DNA of 64,000 bases, taken from positions 52,159,136 to 52,223,135 of the forward strand of contig CP141136.1 of assembly GCA_035236585.1 (NCBI GenBank), read 5' to 3'. The DNA is from Warburgia ugandensis (Eukaryota; Streptophyta; Magnoliopsida; Canellales; Canellaceae). Every line of letters starts with the position of its first letter. Position 1 is the first letter of the stretch. Below are positions 48,301 through 62,099 of the stretch, piece by piece. The translations under genes and the position numbers were made by a program. Under the pieces are notes generated by a model. That model was given only the letters and a program-made list of their open reading frames with translations. It was not told where the DNA came from and did not search any database.

Positions 48301-51300
48301 CAGAGCATGATTATTTAGGAATTCTGCTAGTGAAGATCTTTATTTCTAGAGTTTTTCTATTTTGGCATTACACCACTATGGGGTTCCAAACTCATGAATT
48401 TCTTCTTTGAGTTATTATTGTGATTTAAAGAGAGATTTTGAATACTTAATTTTCATGGCATTCATCTTGGTGACTCAAATATGGAGTTGTTCTTATTGTA
48501 CAAATCAATTGAGAGACATATTGAGTATAGTGTGGTTAAATATCGAAGATAGAACTACCATAGCCCTTGCACTTCTTTAACTATTTTCAAGAAGCTACTA
48601 CTAAACTCATATAAGCAACAGTTCATCAGATTTCTATTTGTGTGCAATACTATATTATTTCTAACAATTTAAATATATGTTCTCTTCATGAATTCTTTAA
48701 ACTTAGCAACAAGTAAAGGTGTGGATCTCTTTAACGTTAAAATGGTGATTTCTAATTAGCCAATGATTCATATCTAATAGTTTTTCAAGATCCTAGGTTG
48801 AGTTCTTTCAATACATTGAATTCATGATGATTTTTTAAAGGAAAATATATTTTTATAAGAAATCTAATATATTAAATTTTATTCACTTTGGATATATTTT
48901 TATGGGTTTTCTTATTTTTAGGAAAAATTTCTTAAAAAGGAAATTTAGGTTTTTATATTCTAAATCCCAAAACAAAAAATTGACATATGGGTTCTCTAAC
49001 TATGAACAAACATTTGTTCCTCTACATTTTCAAGGTTTTTTTAGATTTGTAATATGAAATATAATGTCAATTCTTACTAATTTGGATAAGTATTAGATAA
49101 TTTTAGGAAATTAGATTTCTTAGATTTTTTCAAAGAAAATTATACAAGTTTATTTCAAGCCATCAAATTAGATACCTATAAATCAAATTTACATGGCTTA
49201 ACATGAGTTTATTTTATTTTTATGATATACATGTATGTAATAGAATGGGTTTTATCATGTGATAATTATTTATGTTCTCATTATTTGAATGTTAAAAGAG
49301 TTTCACATATTTAGAAATCAAACATCATTTTAATTGGAATGATATTTATGTAGGATTTAATACTTGACATACATATAGAACTAAGTTGACAAAATTCATG
49401 GGATTATAAAGAACCAATGTCAAACTCTTTTATAAAGGAAGGAAATAAAATGTGAATTGTGGATGGTCTAAAGATTACTTCTTCCAAATAAAACATAAGT
49501 TTTTGTCTCTCAAAAATCCTTGTTGTTTAAAACTTATTTTTCTTAAGAAAAGATCATTGTGTATGAAAAGACAGAAGGTTTGGTTGAATGTTTAATTGAA
49601 TAAAATAATACCATACATTGAAGAATTTACTACTAGATCTCTAATAAGACGAATGCAAATGTGCCTACTATTATTATTGATAACAACAATAATATTGCTA
49701 TAACAAGGCATACAATGAACAATACAATACATAATCTCGCCAACTATGTCTTAAACATGACAAGGTAAGAGATTTGATCAAGTATGGAGTCATAGTAAGC
49801 AAGAACTATTCAAGATGTATAGAACAATGGAACAGTTTCTCCCTCATTTGTTGAAAAAGTAATGTCCTTAATGTGATGAGGACATAGCCACATATCTAGA
49901 CAATAGAATATAAATGGTAATTACATAACTTCTATTATAGGACATTGATTAAGAGAAACTAAAAAGGTAGTTGTCCCAAAGAAGTAATACTTCTTCATCG
50001 AAATATAAAAGGTCATACCAATTTTAACAAGCTAAATAGTTTCCAAGGTGTAATACTAAAGAATATACTACTTCTTTGTTGGCTACTCCCTGATTAGCAA
50101 ACTCCATAGATGTTCAAATTTGAAATTTTGTCAAACAACAAATGTTAATTTTTTTTAGACTTCTTTTCCTTCTAAAAATAGTCAAATAAAGTAGAAGAAA
50201 TTTCTTCATCTAGTATAAGGACTAGTTTAGAAACTAGTTAAATGAAGTAAAAGAAAATCCTTTATCCAGTAAGAGGACGAACTCTTCATGGACTGATTTT
50301 ACTATATTATGATAAAATGATGACTCCACTACATTTAAATCCACCACATTTGCTAAGGCAGTGACATACATGGCACAAGTTCATAAATTATTTGAGCTTA
50401 AGACTGTGAGAGTCTGATAATGTATATGTGAGATCTGCAATTTTGAAGAAGAAAATTAGCATCTGATAGTTACTTCTTGAAGTCTATGAATAGAAAGGCA
50501 CATTAACTTTGATATGAGTTTGGTTTGTTTTATCTACATGAATACATGTACAAAATTGGTAGAGAGTTCTATAAATCACAACAAATATAAATTAACAATT
50601 AAAATGATTATCATATTAACTATAGTATGGTTGTAGTGCTCAATTATGCTATTACTAACTCTATTTCCAATCACAAGATCTAACAATGAAGTATGGATTA
50701 TTTTCAAATGCTTGAGTTTGATCAAGACATTGAAATTTGACTAAGAGCTAGTTGATTGATGGTGCTTCACAGATCAAGACATTGAAGTCTTGTCCAAGAT
50801 ACATTGAAATACTGCACAGTGTTTAGTGCCATTGATTCTAAAAGTGGAGGTACATTGGAGTTATGACATTGTAAGTAAAAAGTCAACAGTGGGGTGTTAG
50901 GTAACCAATTGTGCTTTCATTGATTATGGTTACAAGTCCTGTAGACTATAAATTTGGCAGCTCGACATCCAAATAAGCTTAACTATAAACAAATGAAGAA
51001 ATCTCTAAATAGATTTATTTGAGCCACATATACTTGAAACCAAAGGGACTTAGATACTAAATAATATAATTTTGGGTTACCACGATAATATGGTTTTATC
51101 CTTATAGTGCAACTATTAGCTGTAAGCGCAACTCCTTTGGTGCTACTAATGAGTATGCTTGTCACATGATTAGTCAATATTGAGATTAAAAGAAATATGG
51201 CTCTTAAGAAATAGTTATTAATTATTCTCAATTGGTCAACATTGTTGAAAGAATTGTGGTTATTTAGGTGGCACTATGAATAAGACTGTAAGGCATCTAT

Positions 51301-52150
51301 GACACGTGGGTTTTCTTATAGGCCAAACATGTTAAATTGGAATACTTTAGTGCAGCAACTTGAAAATTGGGAGATGCAACTATATCCAGTACAATATGGA
51401 AAATGATAAAAGATATTTGGTGTATGACAGGCATGATGGGTTGTGACCCTATCCAACTGAATTTGATATTTTGGATGGATTTTATAGAGTATCCTTGATA
51501 CATAATAGTTTGATCTATGAATTTGGGTGCAACTAATGAAAAACTAGGAATTAATTTTGTTGAGGAAGATAATGGCCAGTTCTTGTACTATCTAACCACT
51601 GTAAAAAGATTCTCAAAGGGTTTAGTCAACTTAACTTATGAAATACACCCTATCTATTTTAAATAGAATGCTACAGCATATTGAGAGTGTGTTTATTCAA
51701 CTAAAGTAATGTGAGTACATGGAAATAGATACATGATTTTGCATTCACAAATAAAAGTTGAGCAATTAATCCTAGTGGAGAACACTAGATAGTTTTGTGA
51801 AAACTAGTAGATGTCATATAAGGTACTACATTGTAGGCTTTAAGATCAAGACGAAGTGAGTCATTGACAGCATGGATTTTTACCCAAGAGATTGCTCAGA
51901 AAACTATGGAGCCTTGAGTAGCAATTTTAAAAATAGCCATGCATATGAGATTATGCTAAAAGTAGACTTTTGATTGATGAATTATGATAACCATATGATT
52001 TTTACTTGGTGGAGTTTGAAAATCTTCTTTACAAATGTACTAATGAGCTCTTTTTTTGGAGACTTCATTGTAAAAGCTATATTCTACTAAGGAGGAGGCT
52101 TAACTAGTTACCTTGGATATGCCCTATTCAGGAAGGGCTTTATTTGAGAG
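48301..52150. other. 3.9 kb AT-rich region, unassigned
   Basis: There is no open frame above about 80 codons, no tandem repeat, and no terminal repeats that I could pair. The longest frames (50983-51231 and 51297-51503, minus strand) resemble nothing I recognise. It is probably an old, fully eroded transposable element, but I cannot name one. Confidence 0.45.
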
Positions 52151-52545
52151 TTAATACCTTTTAGTAGACATACCAACTTTATAAGATTAAGGAAAATGAC
52201 CTTCTCTCTAAAGGCCAGGAAGACAAATGGTGGAAATGACATCGAGGGGAATGAACTTAAAGGGTATTTTTCTTATAAAGGTTATTTTTGTAATTTCACA
52301 TTGTAGGCTCCACTTACAAAAAATCATAACGAAATTAGTAAGATGACATAATGGTGACTAATGATGATTTGTTTGACCTCATCATGATTGAGTTAAAGAA
52401 ATTGTATTTAACTCAATTTTAATGACTTTAAAATAAATAATAATAACTATATAAAGGAGGGGGTGATTTTGATAATGGAACCCCTCTCTTAAATGAAAAC
52501 AAGGGCACAACTATCCTCAAGTTCAATTAAGAAAAGAAAGAAAAG

Positions 52546-52548
<3 letters not shown>

Positions 52549-52623
<75 letters not shown>
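52549..52623. repeat. (AG)n microsatellite, 75 bp
   Basis: Perfect dinucleotide run. It sits close behind the GATAATGG landmark, as the (CT)n tracts do in related LTRs, but on the opposite strand. Confidence 0.97.
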
Positions 52624-52626
<3 letters not shown>

Positions 52627-53089
52627 ATAGGAAGAAAAGGGGAGGAGCTAATTCAGAGAGCATGATGGCTTGGAACAAAGATCTAAACTATTCATCATCT
52701 CTAGAGAGGTTACATGATCTAACACTTGAAAAATCTTTTTAATCAGATGTCATTTGAGCATGTAAAATTCCAAATAATAGTGAGGAGAATTTACAGCGAT
52801 GGACATGTTAAAGAAAATGAATTTTTAAAATCTAAACCATTCATCGTGTTCAACATTTCAAGAGAAGAAAAGTAGCTTTAAAATAGTCAAATTATAATTT
52901 CATTTGGTGAAAGAAATTGATGTCAAAAAATGTCACTTGCGAGTCAGACGGCGACAGTCTAATCGACTTGCGTCAATGACACATAGATTGCGCAGGCACA
53001 GAGACATGCTACCAGCACGTTGACATACACACATGGCCATTTGTGTCACCAAGTGACGAAGACTGACGCTCCATGCATCCCAGAGATAG

Positions 53090-53283
53090 TGACTCATGCA
53101 GCATGCGTCCCAGTGAACGATGATGCATGCAGGTGTGTCTCGGCTCTTAGAACACATGCAAAGCCATTTAGACAGTGCATCCTATGTGCGTCCCAATGAA
53201 TGGTAACACACGCAGGTGTGCCCTGACTCCTAGCAGACATGCAGAGCCATCCAAGTAATGCATCTCGGGTCATGCGTCCTAGT
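53090..53283. repeat. ~95-bp imperfect tandem duplication in the LTR GC-rich block
   Basis: Two successive units share GCGTCCCAGTGAA / GCGTCCCAATGAA, a CGCAGGTGTG-like word, and CATGCAAAGCCAT / CATGCAGAGCCAT. This is part of the GC-rich LTR block also seen near 60780-60970. Confidence 0.7.
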
Positions 53284-56230
53284 GATATTTATGCTCTAGT
53301 ATTATTTAATTCAGATTTATTTTAAATCGTTCATTTAATCCAAAATTAAAAATTTTGTAATAATGGAAACTACATAAGCCCCAATTTTGATCTGAGAAAT
53401 TCATTGAATTCATCTCAGTAGCGTGGACCCAATTATGGGATAAAATTTATGATTTGACCATATTTTGATTAGATTAAAATCTAAAAATGATGGGATGACC
53501 TACATCGACCAGATTAGAGGCTGATCAAATCTAGGAATTTTATCAATTAGATGATCAAATAAATTATTTGAGAGATCTAATAGTCAAATCATTCAATTAA
53601 ACATAGATTTTGATCTAAACCATCAAATGAGATATAAACTATAAATCCACACATCGATACTAAAAAATATGATAGTGATGGATTGAGATATATGAGATCT
53701 AGAAAAGAGTATTGAGAATGATCCAATGTTGGATCATCCTAAAAGCCTAGAAATTAATAAGATTTGATTTGGGAAGTGACTTACATTGTTGATCTAATCG
53801 ATCAAGATCAGATTTGACCATTAGATCAATGAATTAAGTTGTGATATGGGACGAGTGATTTTGAGAAACATATAAATGCGAATAGAGGAAAATTTAGCAA
53901 TTTGGACCATTGTTTCATGATCAATGGCTAGATCAAAGATCAAACAAAAGATTTAATGATCATATTCATATTAGTGTTACATGGACACCAAATTATTTAA
54001 ATTAAGCATCCAACTTACAATAATAACTTGGATTCTAAGTTGATTGGGATGTGATGTGTATCTAGGTAGCTGTATTGAGGTGAACTGATTCAGCATGAAG
54101 TTTGATTACAATTTGAGAGGGACAGATGAGTAGTTATCCATCTGAGGTAAGTGACAACAATAAATAATGGGCATATTTTTGTTTTGAAATTACAAATTTC
54201 CATTGCATCAACTGAATATTTATGAATTAATTCCATGCATATGGTATTGTACTATGATTCTTATTGAAATATCTATCTTATTTGTCACTGATGTAGATGT
54301 GCATAATTTCATTGATTATTATTGTTCCACAAATGGATGACTTGACTAAGATGAGTCAGATTTCATACACGATACTAAAAATATATGATTTTGGTCCAAT
54401 TTCATGACTTTAAAGTCCATTTGATTTACTATTGCATATTGAGGTGTGTAGATGCCTTGTTTTATTGCTTGTTTTATAAGGACTTGGTGGAGCAGGCTTA
54501 GTGGCTGGTCCTTGAGAGGCTAACCCCAAGATGAAGGACAGTTCCTTAGGATGGCAAGGCACAAGTCTCCTGATTTTGATTTGGAGGCTTGGTGACCAGT
54601 CTTTGGGAGGTTAACCCTAAGATGAGGGATTGCCATGGAATGGTGAGCCACAAGTAATTCTGGTTTTTATTATTTCACTAGAGGATTGTATATCCATTTT
54701 ATCGACCATGAGATGTGTAATTTTTGTGTTTGGGGATTTATGACAAGTATTTCTACACAATGCCCACTATGTTAGGAGGGATGTAGGGTGGGCCACCTGT
54801 CCTTTGACTTTATGAGAAGATTAGACACCTGCCCCATAGATGGACAAACCTCATACATAGTGGTATCATGAGTAGTCCATATGCATCCGATCAGCCCCCA
54901 TGTATGACGGACTCTTGGACTCCCCTTTGGTGTTGATGGGGAGCAGTAGTCAATAGACCAAAGAGTTAGTTACCATTGTATCATGGTGATCCATGTGGTT
55001 ATTCTATGTTTTCATGTAGTGTGATGGGCGCACTAGGATGGTGAGATCCCTATAAACCCATGGCTTGATGATTCATGCAGAAGTGGTATGACACTCATGG
55101 GACCCGTGTGCGAGGGTGCCTCTTGTTGATGATGCTCATATTCATTGAGATTTTCCTCGCGCATTTGATGCATTGCACCAATGTGATATTTTTGACACTC
55201 TTGGGACCCGTGTGTGAGGGTGCCCTTATTGATGACTTGCATACTCTTTAATATATTCTCCAAGCTTTTAACATTGTATTGATGTAGTTTTGACATATTT
55301 ATGAGCTTTAGAAGCTTAGTTGATTTGGTATATTTTCAGACATGCAAGTGGCATGAGTCACATCGATTTGAAATTGATATTTGGATGAGCCTAAGAGGCT
55401 CTATATACTCAGTATGTTTTTTGAGACACATAGTTGACATGGATGGATTGCCATGTTTTCATCATTTTTATGAGCTAGATGCCTTGACTATTATCATTGA
55501 TTCGATTGGTTTAGCATGTTATTTATGCTCATTATTAAGATCATTCTAGAAATTTTCAACCAAAAGATATTGATCCCATGTCCTAAGACTTGATACTCAA
55601 TAATTCGTATTATATTAAATATTTGTGAACTACTGTTATTATTATTATTGTCATCAACTTGCAATGCCTCAAATATTGAGAAAGACAGTAGGAAAAGAAA
55701 ATAGATGAAACTCAACTAAGACGTAGGTAGCTCCTGGCAAAGTATAGAGGAGATCTCATCGATGTATGAGGTTTGTGAAACCTCACTATTGTTAATTGTA
55801 GATGGACTATATATGCATATAAGTGGATTATGCTTTTGTGACTTGGATGTATAATAGAATCTTGTTGGATGTAATGGCCGTGTCTGGACAGACCCTAGGC
55901 CATGTCATTATTTATTTTGATTTTTACTTTACCATTACTATTTATGTATACAGTTTTATTTAAATCCACACTATAGTGGACGGATGTTTATGGAGACTGG
56001 ACCTCTCATATTTGTCCTTATGGTATTTGTTAGATTTTTGGTATAAATGGAAAGATCATTTTACCATTAAATCCTAGGTTTTATGAATTGTATGACATCT
56101 AGGATTTTGAATTAAGTAATTTCATTAAAATTTTATTTTCAATTGATTTTACAAATATGAATTTTTAACTGGGGATCCCGACTTTTGAAAATTTTGTATT
56201 TATATGACGTGGGAAAACTGAGGTGTCATA

Positions 56231-58946
56231 GTTTGGCATTAGAGCCTAGCCTACTCCATCACAGCTACTACAATAAGTTCAAAAGTCATTTATAGTCCAT
56301 TGAGTAAAAATGAGTTACAAAAATAACTCGTATGGGGAAGGTTGATTATTGTGAAATAGATGATGCCTATAAGCTTGGCAAATCTTAAGAAAAGATGAGA
56401 CTTTGATCCTTGTATGAGTACAAGGAAGTTTACCTTCATGGAAGGTGTGATTCTTAGAGTAAAGAACCAGTGCTTAGACTAGTTGAGGTTGGTGCCTTAG
56501 GGATTTCTGGCATGACAAATAAGCTACTGGAATGGTACCTCACTTTTATGGAGATGGTGATATAGAGGTGGATGAGATATAGCTTGTTTGGGGTTGAGAA
56601 CGCATTTACCACCATGAAAGTCTCAACTGAGAATCAAGTCAGGATAGCCACATGTCTATTGTGAGTGAGGCAAGATTCTGGTGACAGTCACTTGAAAGCA
56701 CACTTTACTCCACTACTGAGATTATTCCCTGAGAGGCCATTAGGAAGGCCTATGATGACCAACACATTTTCTGCCTCATATATAATAGTCAATGGAGAGA
56801 GAGTCAGTTATGCTAGAGTAGAGGGATCATATGGTTCAATAGTATTTGAACCGGTTTATATAGCTAAGGAGGCTTGCCATTAACTCTTTCACCACAGATG
56901 AGGAAGCTGATAATAGATTTGTTGATGGGTTGGCACCTGGATTATGGGACCAAGTGATTTTGACATGTCCCCCACTGGGAGCAAAGGTAGCAAACATGGC
57001 CCCCATGTTAGAGAAGAATTTTTTTAGGACCAAGACAATTGCAAGGACTCAAATGGGGATAATATAAGTAAACCTTATAAGTCCAAGAGACCCTTTTCAT
57101 TGACGTAGTTGCACAAGCTGTCGAGTCAATGGCATTTGAGTAGGTTGAGTAGGGATGCAAATAGGAAGTGTATCACTTGCAAGGACAGGCACCCTAGACA
57201 ATCATGTCCTAAACCTAGTAGACAACCACAGTAGCGACAATAGTATCAACAGCCGCCATTACAACAGCTATCCTTTAGATGCTTTAGATGTGGAGAGTCA
57301 GGGTATTTCCTCAGAGAATGTTCAGAGGACAGAAAATTAGATAGATTGATGTTGGGATTAGGGAAGAGGTGGCCCCACATAGGCAGTGATGAGTTTTTGC
57401 TTTTACTACAAGGTAGATACAGTCCTCGAGCCAGGTGGTGGAAGGTACTTTTCCTAATTATTGATAAGCATACTAAGATCCTTTTAATTAAGGACCTATT
57501 TATTCTTTCATTTTATGTGTTTTTGCATCCTTATTGGATATGACTGTATGCATGTTAGCCATTGGGCTAGATGTTATAATGCTAGTGGGAGAGTTATTTG
57601 GGGCTAATAAGTACCTTCAGGGGTTATAGTGGAGATAGCGAGTGAGAGGATGGATATTGATCTCATCCTACTCGATATGATTGATTATGATGTCATCGTT
57701 AGGATGGATTAGCATGTTACATACTGGGTGATAGTTGATTGCTATGAGAAGAAGGTTACTTTTAATGTACCTGGACAACCAGTGAGCTTGTTCCTATGTA
57801 GGAAGAGCATCACTGAGGTTTGTATTATCTCTACCTTGAAGGCAGTGCGATACCTTTATAGAGGGTGCTAGCTTCTCCTTGTTTATGTGATAGTGGAGGA
57901 CAGTGAGCGGGTACAAATTGAGCACACAAATGATATGAGAGAATCACAATATTTCCTGAAGAGCTTTTAGGATTTTCGCCGTAGGAGATTGATTTGGCAT
58001 CAAGTATAGCTCTATTTTCCAATGTGCCATACAAGATGGCCCAGTTGAGCTAAGAGAGATCAAGAGCTAGCTACATAAGTTATTTGGTCAGAGTTTATTA
58101 GATGTAGTGGTCTTCATAGAGTGCATTAGTCCTCTTCATGAGAAAGAGAGATAGGTCTTTATTGTTATGCATAGATTATTGCTTGTTAGTTAGCACCACA
58201 ATGGAGAACTAGTATTCTCTATCAAGTGTTGATGATTTACTTGACCAGCTCCAAATAGTGTATGGTATTTTTGGATATTGATACGAGATTTGGTTGTTAC
58301 TAATTTAGGATTGGGAGGAAGATGTCTTTAGGATCATTTTCAGAACTTGTTATAATTATTACAAGCTCTTAGTGATACCCATTGGCGTGACCAATGCATT
58401 AACAGTATTTGTGGATATGATAGACAAAGTTTTCAAGGCTTACTTGGTTAAGTCATTATTATGTTAGTGGACAATGTTCATATACACTCCATAGGTAGGG
58501 TGGAGCACAAGAAATCCTTATGCATTATTTTGAGTACCTTACAGATGCATCACTTGTTTATGAATATTAGCAATTGTGAGTTATGGTCGGAGCAGGTGAA
58601 TCTCCTCAACCACAACATCTCTAATAATAGAGAGATTATTGACTTGGCAATGGCTGAGAGTGTCATAAGCTGGGATTAGCCCAAAAATTTGTGATTGAGG
58701 TTCATAGTTTCCTTGGTCTTAACTGCCATCGCTTGTTTACTATGTTCGCCAAGGTAGTAGTGGTATGGATTTGTGGTGATTGTTTTCTTATTATACATAT
58801 GCAAAACCTAAAATTGATTTCTCATTGGGTGTGAGGTATGACAGTGATGTGTGTGTTATCATATGAGACTATTTTCTTCGGTTTAATCAAAATTTATTCA
58901 TCAATAGACACATAGGTAACCAATGAGGGTAGCCTAAGAGAGCAGC
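56231..58946 (+). mobile_element. Ty3/gypsy internal region of the second element, fossil
   Basis: This follows an LTR end and primer-like site and precedes another LTR start. Parts in order: gag remnant (about 56480-57110), a zinc-knuckle-bearing stretch (about 57160-57340, CFRCGES-like), a protease-like remnant (about 57560-57800), and reverse-transcriptase remnants (about 58000-58480). It is the same gene order and broad family as 24022-27526 but clearly diverged. Shorter than an autonomous element and broken many times. Confidence 0.75.
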
Positions 58947-59361
58947 TATAATGACCCAAATTTCAAAGTCCTATTTTATTATATTTTGAAATTTTGGATT
59001 GAACAGAAGGATGAGAGCTTTTTTTTAAAAATTATCTCATAAGTGGGATTTTTAAGAAATCAAATTTAGTAGAAATACCCTAATAATTGGATTCTACTCG
59101 AAAAAAGGAATCTAACGAATTTTTAAGCATAAGGGTATTTTGATAATTTTACAAATAGCATTTTTATACTTGTAAAAATAGAAAGGTCAGAATTAGAGAG
59201 GGCATTTTTTATAATGGCACCCTCCTACAACACCGCGTTTCTAACTCCTTCGCCAAAAAAATAGGCCAGTGATCACCCACTTGCCAACGAGAAGGGCAAA
59301 TCACCGGTAATAAAAGGGATCTCCTACCCTCCCCCGTGGTGCGTTCCCTTTCTTCTCCCCC

Positions 59362-59467
<106 letters not shown>

Positions 59468-60238
59468 CCCCTTTCCCCCCCAACTCCCTCGTTTCTTACT
59501 ATTTTTGGGCAAACCCGAAAGGCCAGTAGGCTCAGAAGGTGTCTGAACCCACTAGGATTCACCAAAACCCTTTTCCCTCTCTGGCAGGCTCAAGTAAGTT
59601 CTCCCCTATTCTTTTTTTTTTTCCGTTTTTCTGGTCCTCCCTTGGTAAGTCTCCAACATATCTTTTTCCACCAACTGATAACCTACCTGTGAAAACAAAT
59701 ATGGTAGCTACATATGGGAACCACCTCAATGATAGCTCAAACGGAAGATATGATCCTTTCGATGATTTTGTGGGAGCAAAAAACACTAGAAATAATAAAA
59801 ACAATAAAATTTTGAGAGATCCTAAGCATTGATTGGAGACCAAAATGATTGGACGGTCCAAATATGTAATATCCTCAATTTTTATATCCAAATTTTAATA
59901 ATAAAGTAAATTTATAAAATCATAAATTCTATAAATTGAATCGAGGGTTGAAATTATCAAATTTAGAATGTGCACATTGATACAAATTCAACAACACAAA
60001 GAATGCTAAAAACGGAGTTTGGATGAGAAAGTTATGGAACTTTTAAGCATGAGGGCATTTTGGTAAAAAGACAAAGAGGGACCAAAAAATCAGCGGGGGT
60101 TGTTTTGATAACAACACCCCCTCCATCTCTGACTCCATTGCCTCCGGGGGAGAAAGTTGATGGTCAGGCCTCCACAAGGAAAGCAAATCACTAGCAATAA
60201 AACCCCTTTTTCCTTCTCGCTCCCCCCAGCCCCCCCCC

Positions 60239-60342
<104 letters not shown>

Positions 60343-62099
60343 GATCTCTTTTTCCTCTTAGCTGCCCTCCTTTCAACCATATTCAATGTTGTCATTGGTG
60401 ATTAGGGTTTCAGCAAGTACAAATGCATATGTACCTCCGAATCCACTCTTTTCTCAACTCCTCTCTTCGATTGGCTAGTAAGTTTTCCCTCTTCCTTTTC
60501 CCTTTGTTTCCCCTCTCTTTCCAGCAAGAACGACCCAGATCTCTGCCGAATCTGCTCTCACCAGTCGAAAATCATTGATGAAAATAGATCTAATTGGGTA
60601 CACAGTCAGGGACAACTCAGATGATAGATCTAAGCCATTCGATGACTTTGTGGGACCCTAAAACCAGAAAAAGTATGAAAACAAAACAAAAATCTGGTCA
60701 TCTAGGACCTTGATCTAATCAAAACAAGATGAATGGCTCTGGCTCATCATCCCTGGTGGACAATGTGACCAAGATGCCAAGTGCAGAATGGACAGACGGA
60801 GATGACGGGTGCAGCAGCCCCATCGCACGCTCATCACATCTATTCAAAAGGGCACTACAGTGCTATCACCAACAATGAGAGACGCTAGGAGTCCTGGAAG
60901 CTGGGAAGCATGCTAGAGAGTCCTGGCAACCAAGACGCATGCAGCGCATCCGTATCACATCTTGAATGTGTGCATCTTGGTGACGTTGGTCGAAAATCAC
61001 CGTTCTAGCTTGGATCTCGATCCGGACCGTTGAATAGTGATCTGAAACAGTTTTTTTTTTACATTTTGGAGGCTATATAAGCTGATTTTTTTATCCGAAA
61101 GGTCCATTGGAATTATCTCAACAACATGGACATGATTTTGACATTAAAATCTTGATTTGAGCACATCTAGTTAGATCAAATCCATTAAAAATAATATCCA
61201 ATTACTTAGCTCGTGCCGATCAGATGGTGATCAAGCCTTAGAACTTGAACAATTAGATGATTTAAGAGATGAATTGATGGACCTAATGACTAGATCATGT
61301 GTATTCATGTTATAAATTGATCTAGACCATCAATTTAACTAAGGATTTAGAGTTTGTCAATAAGGGAATAATCGGACCGTTAGATTAAGGTATAAATCAT
61401 GAATATATACTGGAATAAATTGATAAACGTGAAATTGAATTGATTTTTATGATTAAGATTAGAATTCATTATCAAATCATAAATCAAGGTGATTAAGAAA
61501 GATCCAACAGTTGGATCATCTCAAATTCCATTGAGATAGAATGAATTAAATCTTTTGTGATGAGGAGACATTAAATTGACAAATTATAACTCTGATCAAT
61601 GATCAGATAAAATAGATGAGTATTGAATGTTATGAAAACAAAATTAATAAAGATAAATCAAATGATCTAGACCATTGATCTAAATCAAAAGTGAGATCAA
61701 GGGATCATTTTACAAATTGATACATAATTGGACACAATTTAAGAGAGAAACTTAAAACAGATTTCATTGAGGTAAATAAATTACGTGAAATAGTACAGTG
61801 ATATGACAGGTACATCAGAGTGTGCAAATTGAAGGGATTACGCACCTGATTTGGTTGTTCCTTCATTGAGCTAGGTGACAACATTTAATGTTGCATATTA
61901 TTTTCCAAAATCTCGCATTATCATAGCATCTTGATTGACTAGCATTGTTTATGACATGGTTTCTTTATTTTGCAAACTGATTTATAAATTCTATATTATG
62001 AATTGATATGAGATTTTGATAATGCATTGAGACATGTTTGTAAGAGCTTGGTGGGTCTAGGGTTTTCATGTACTGCCTAGGATCACGGGCCATTTAGTA

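Larger units (their letters stand above)
52150..56230 (+). mobile_element. gypsy LTR of the second element (same broad family), fossil
   Basis: The right end GAGGTGTCATA at 56230 is followed directly by a primer-site-like TTGGCATTAGAGCC. The stretch 54760-55010 aligns with 4330-4560 of the first LTR (GGCCACC..CCTTTGACTT, GGTATCATGAGTAGTCC). A front-of-LTR landmark, GATAATGGAACCCC, is at about 52474. The left boundary is not visible and is estimated from the landmark spacing in other copies. It contains an (AG)n run and a GC-rich block at 52930-53285. More diverged from the first family than the two LTRs there are from each other. Confidence 0.65.
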
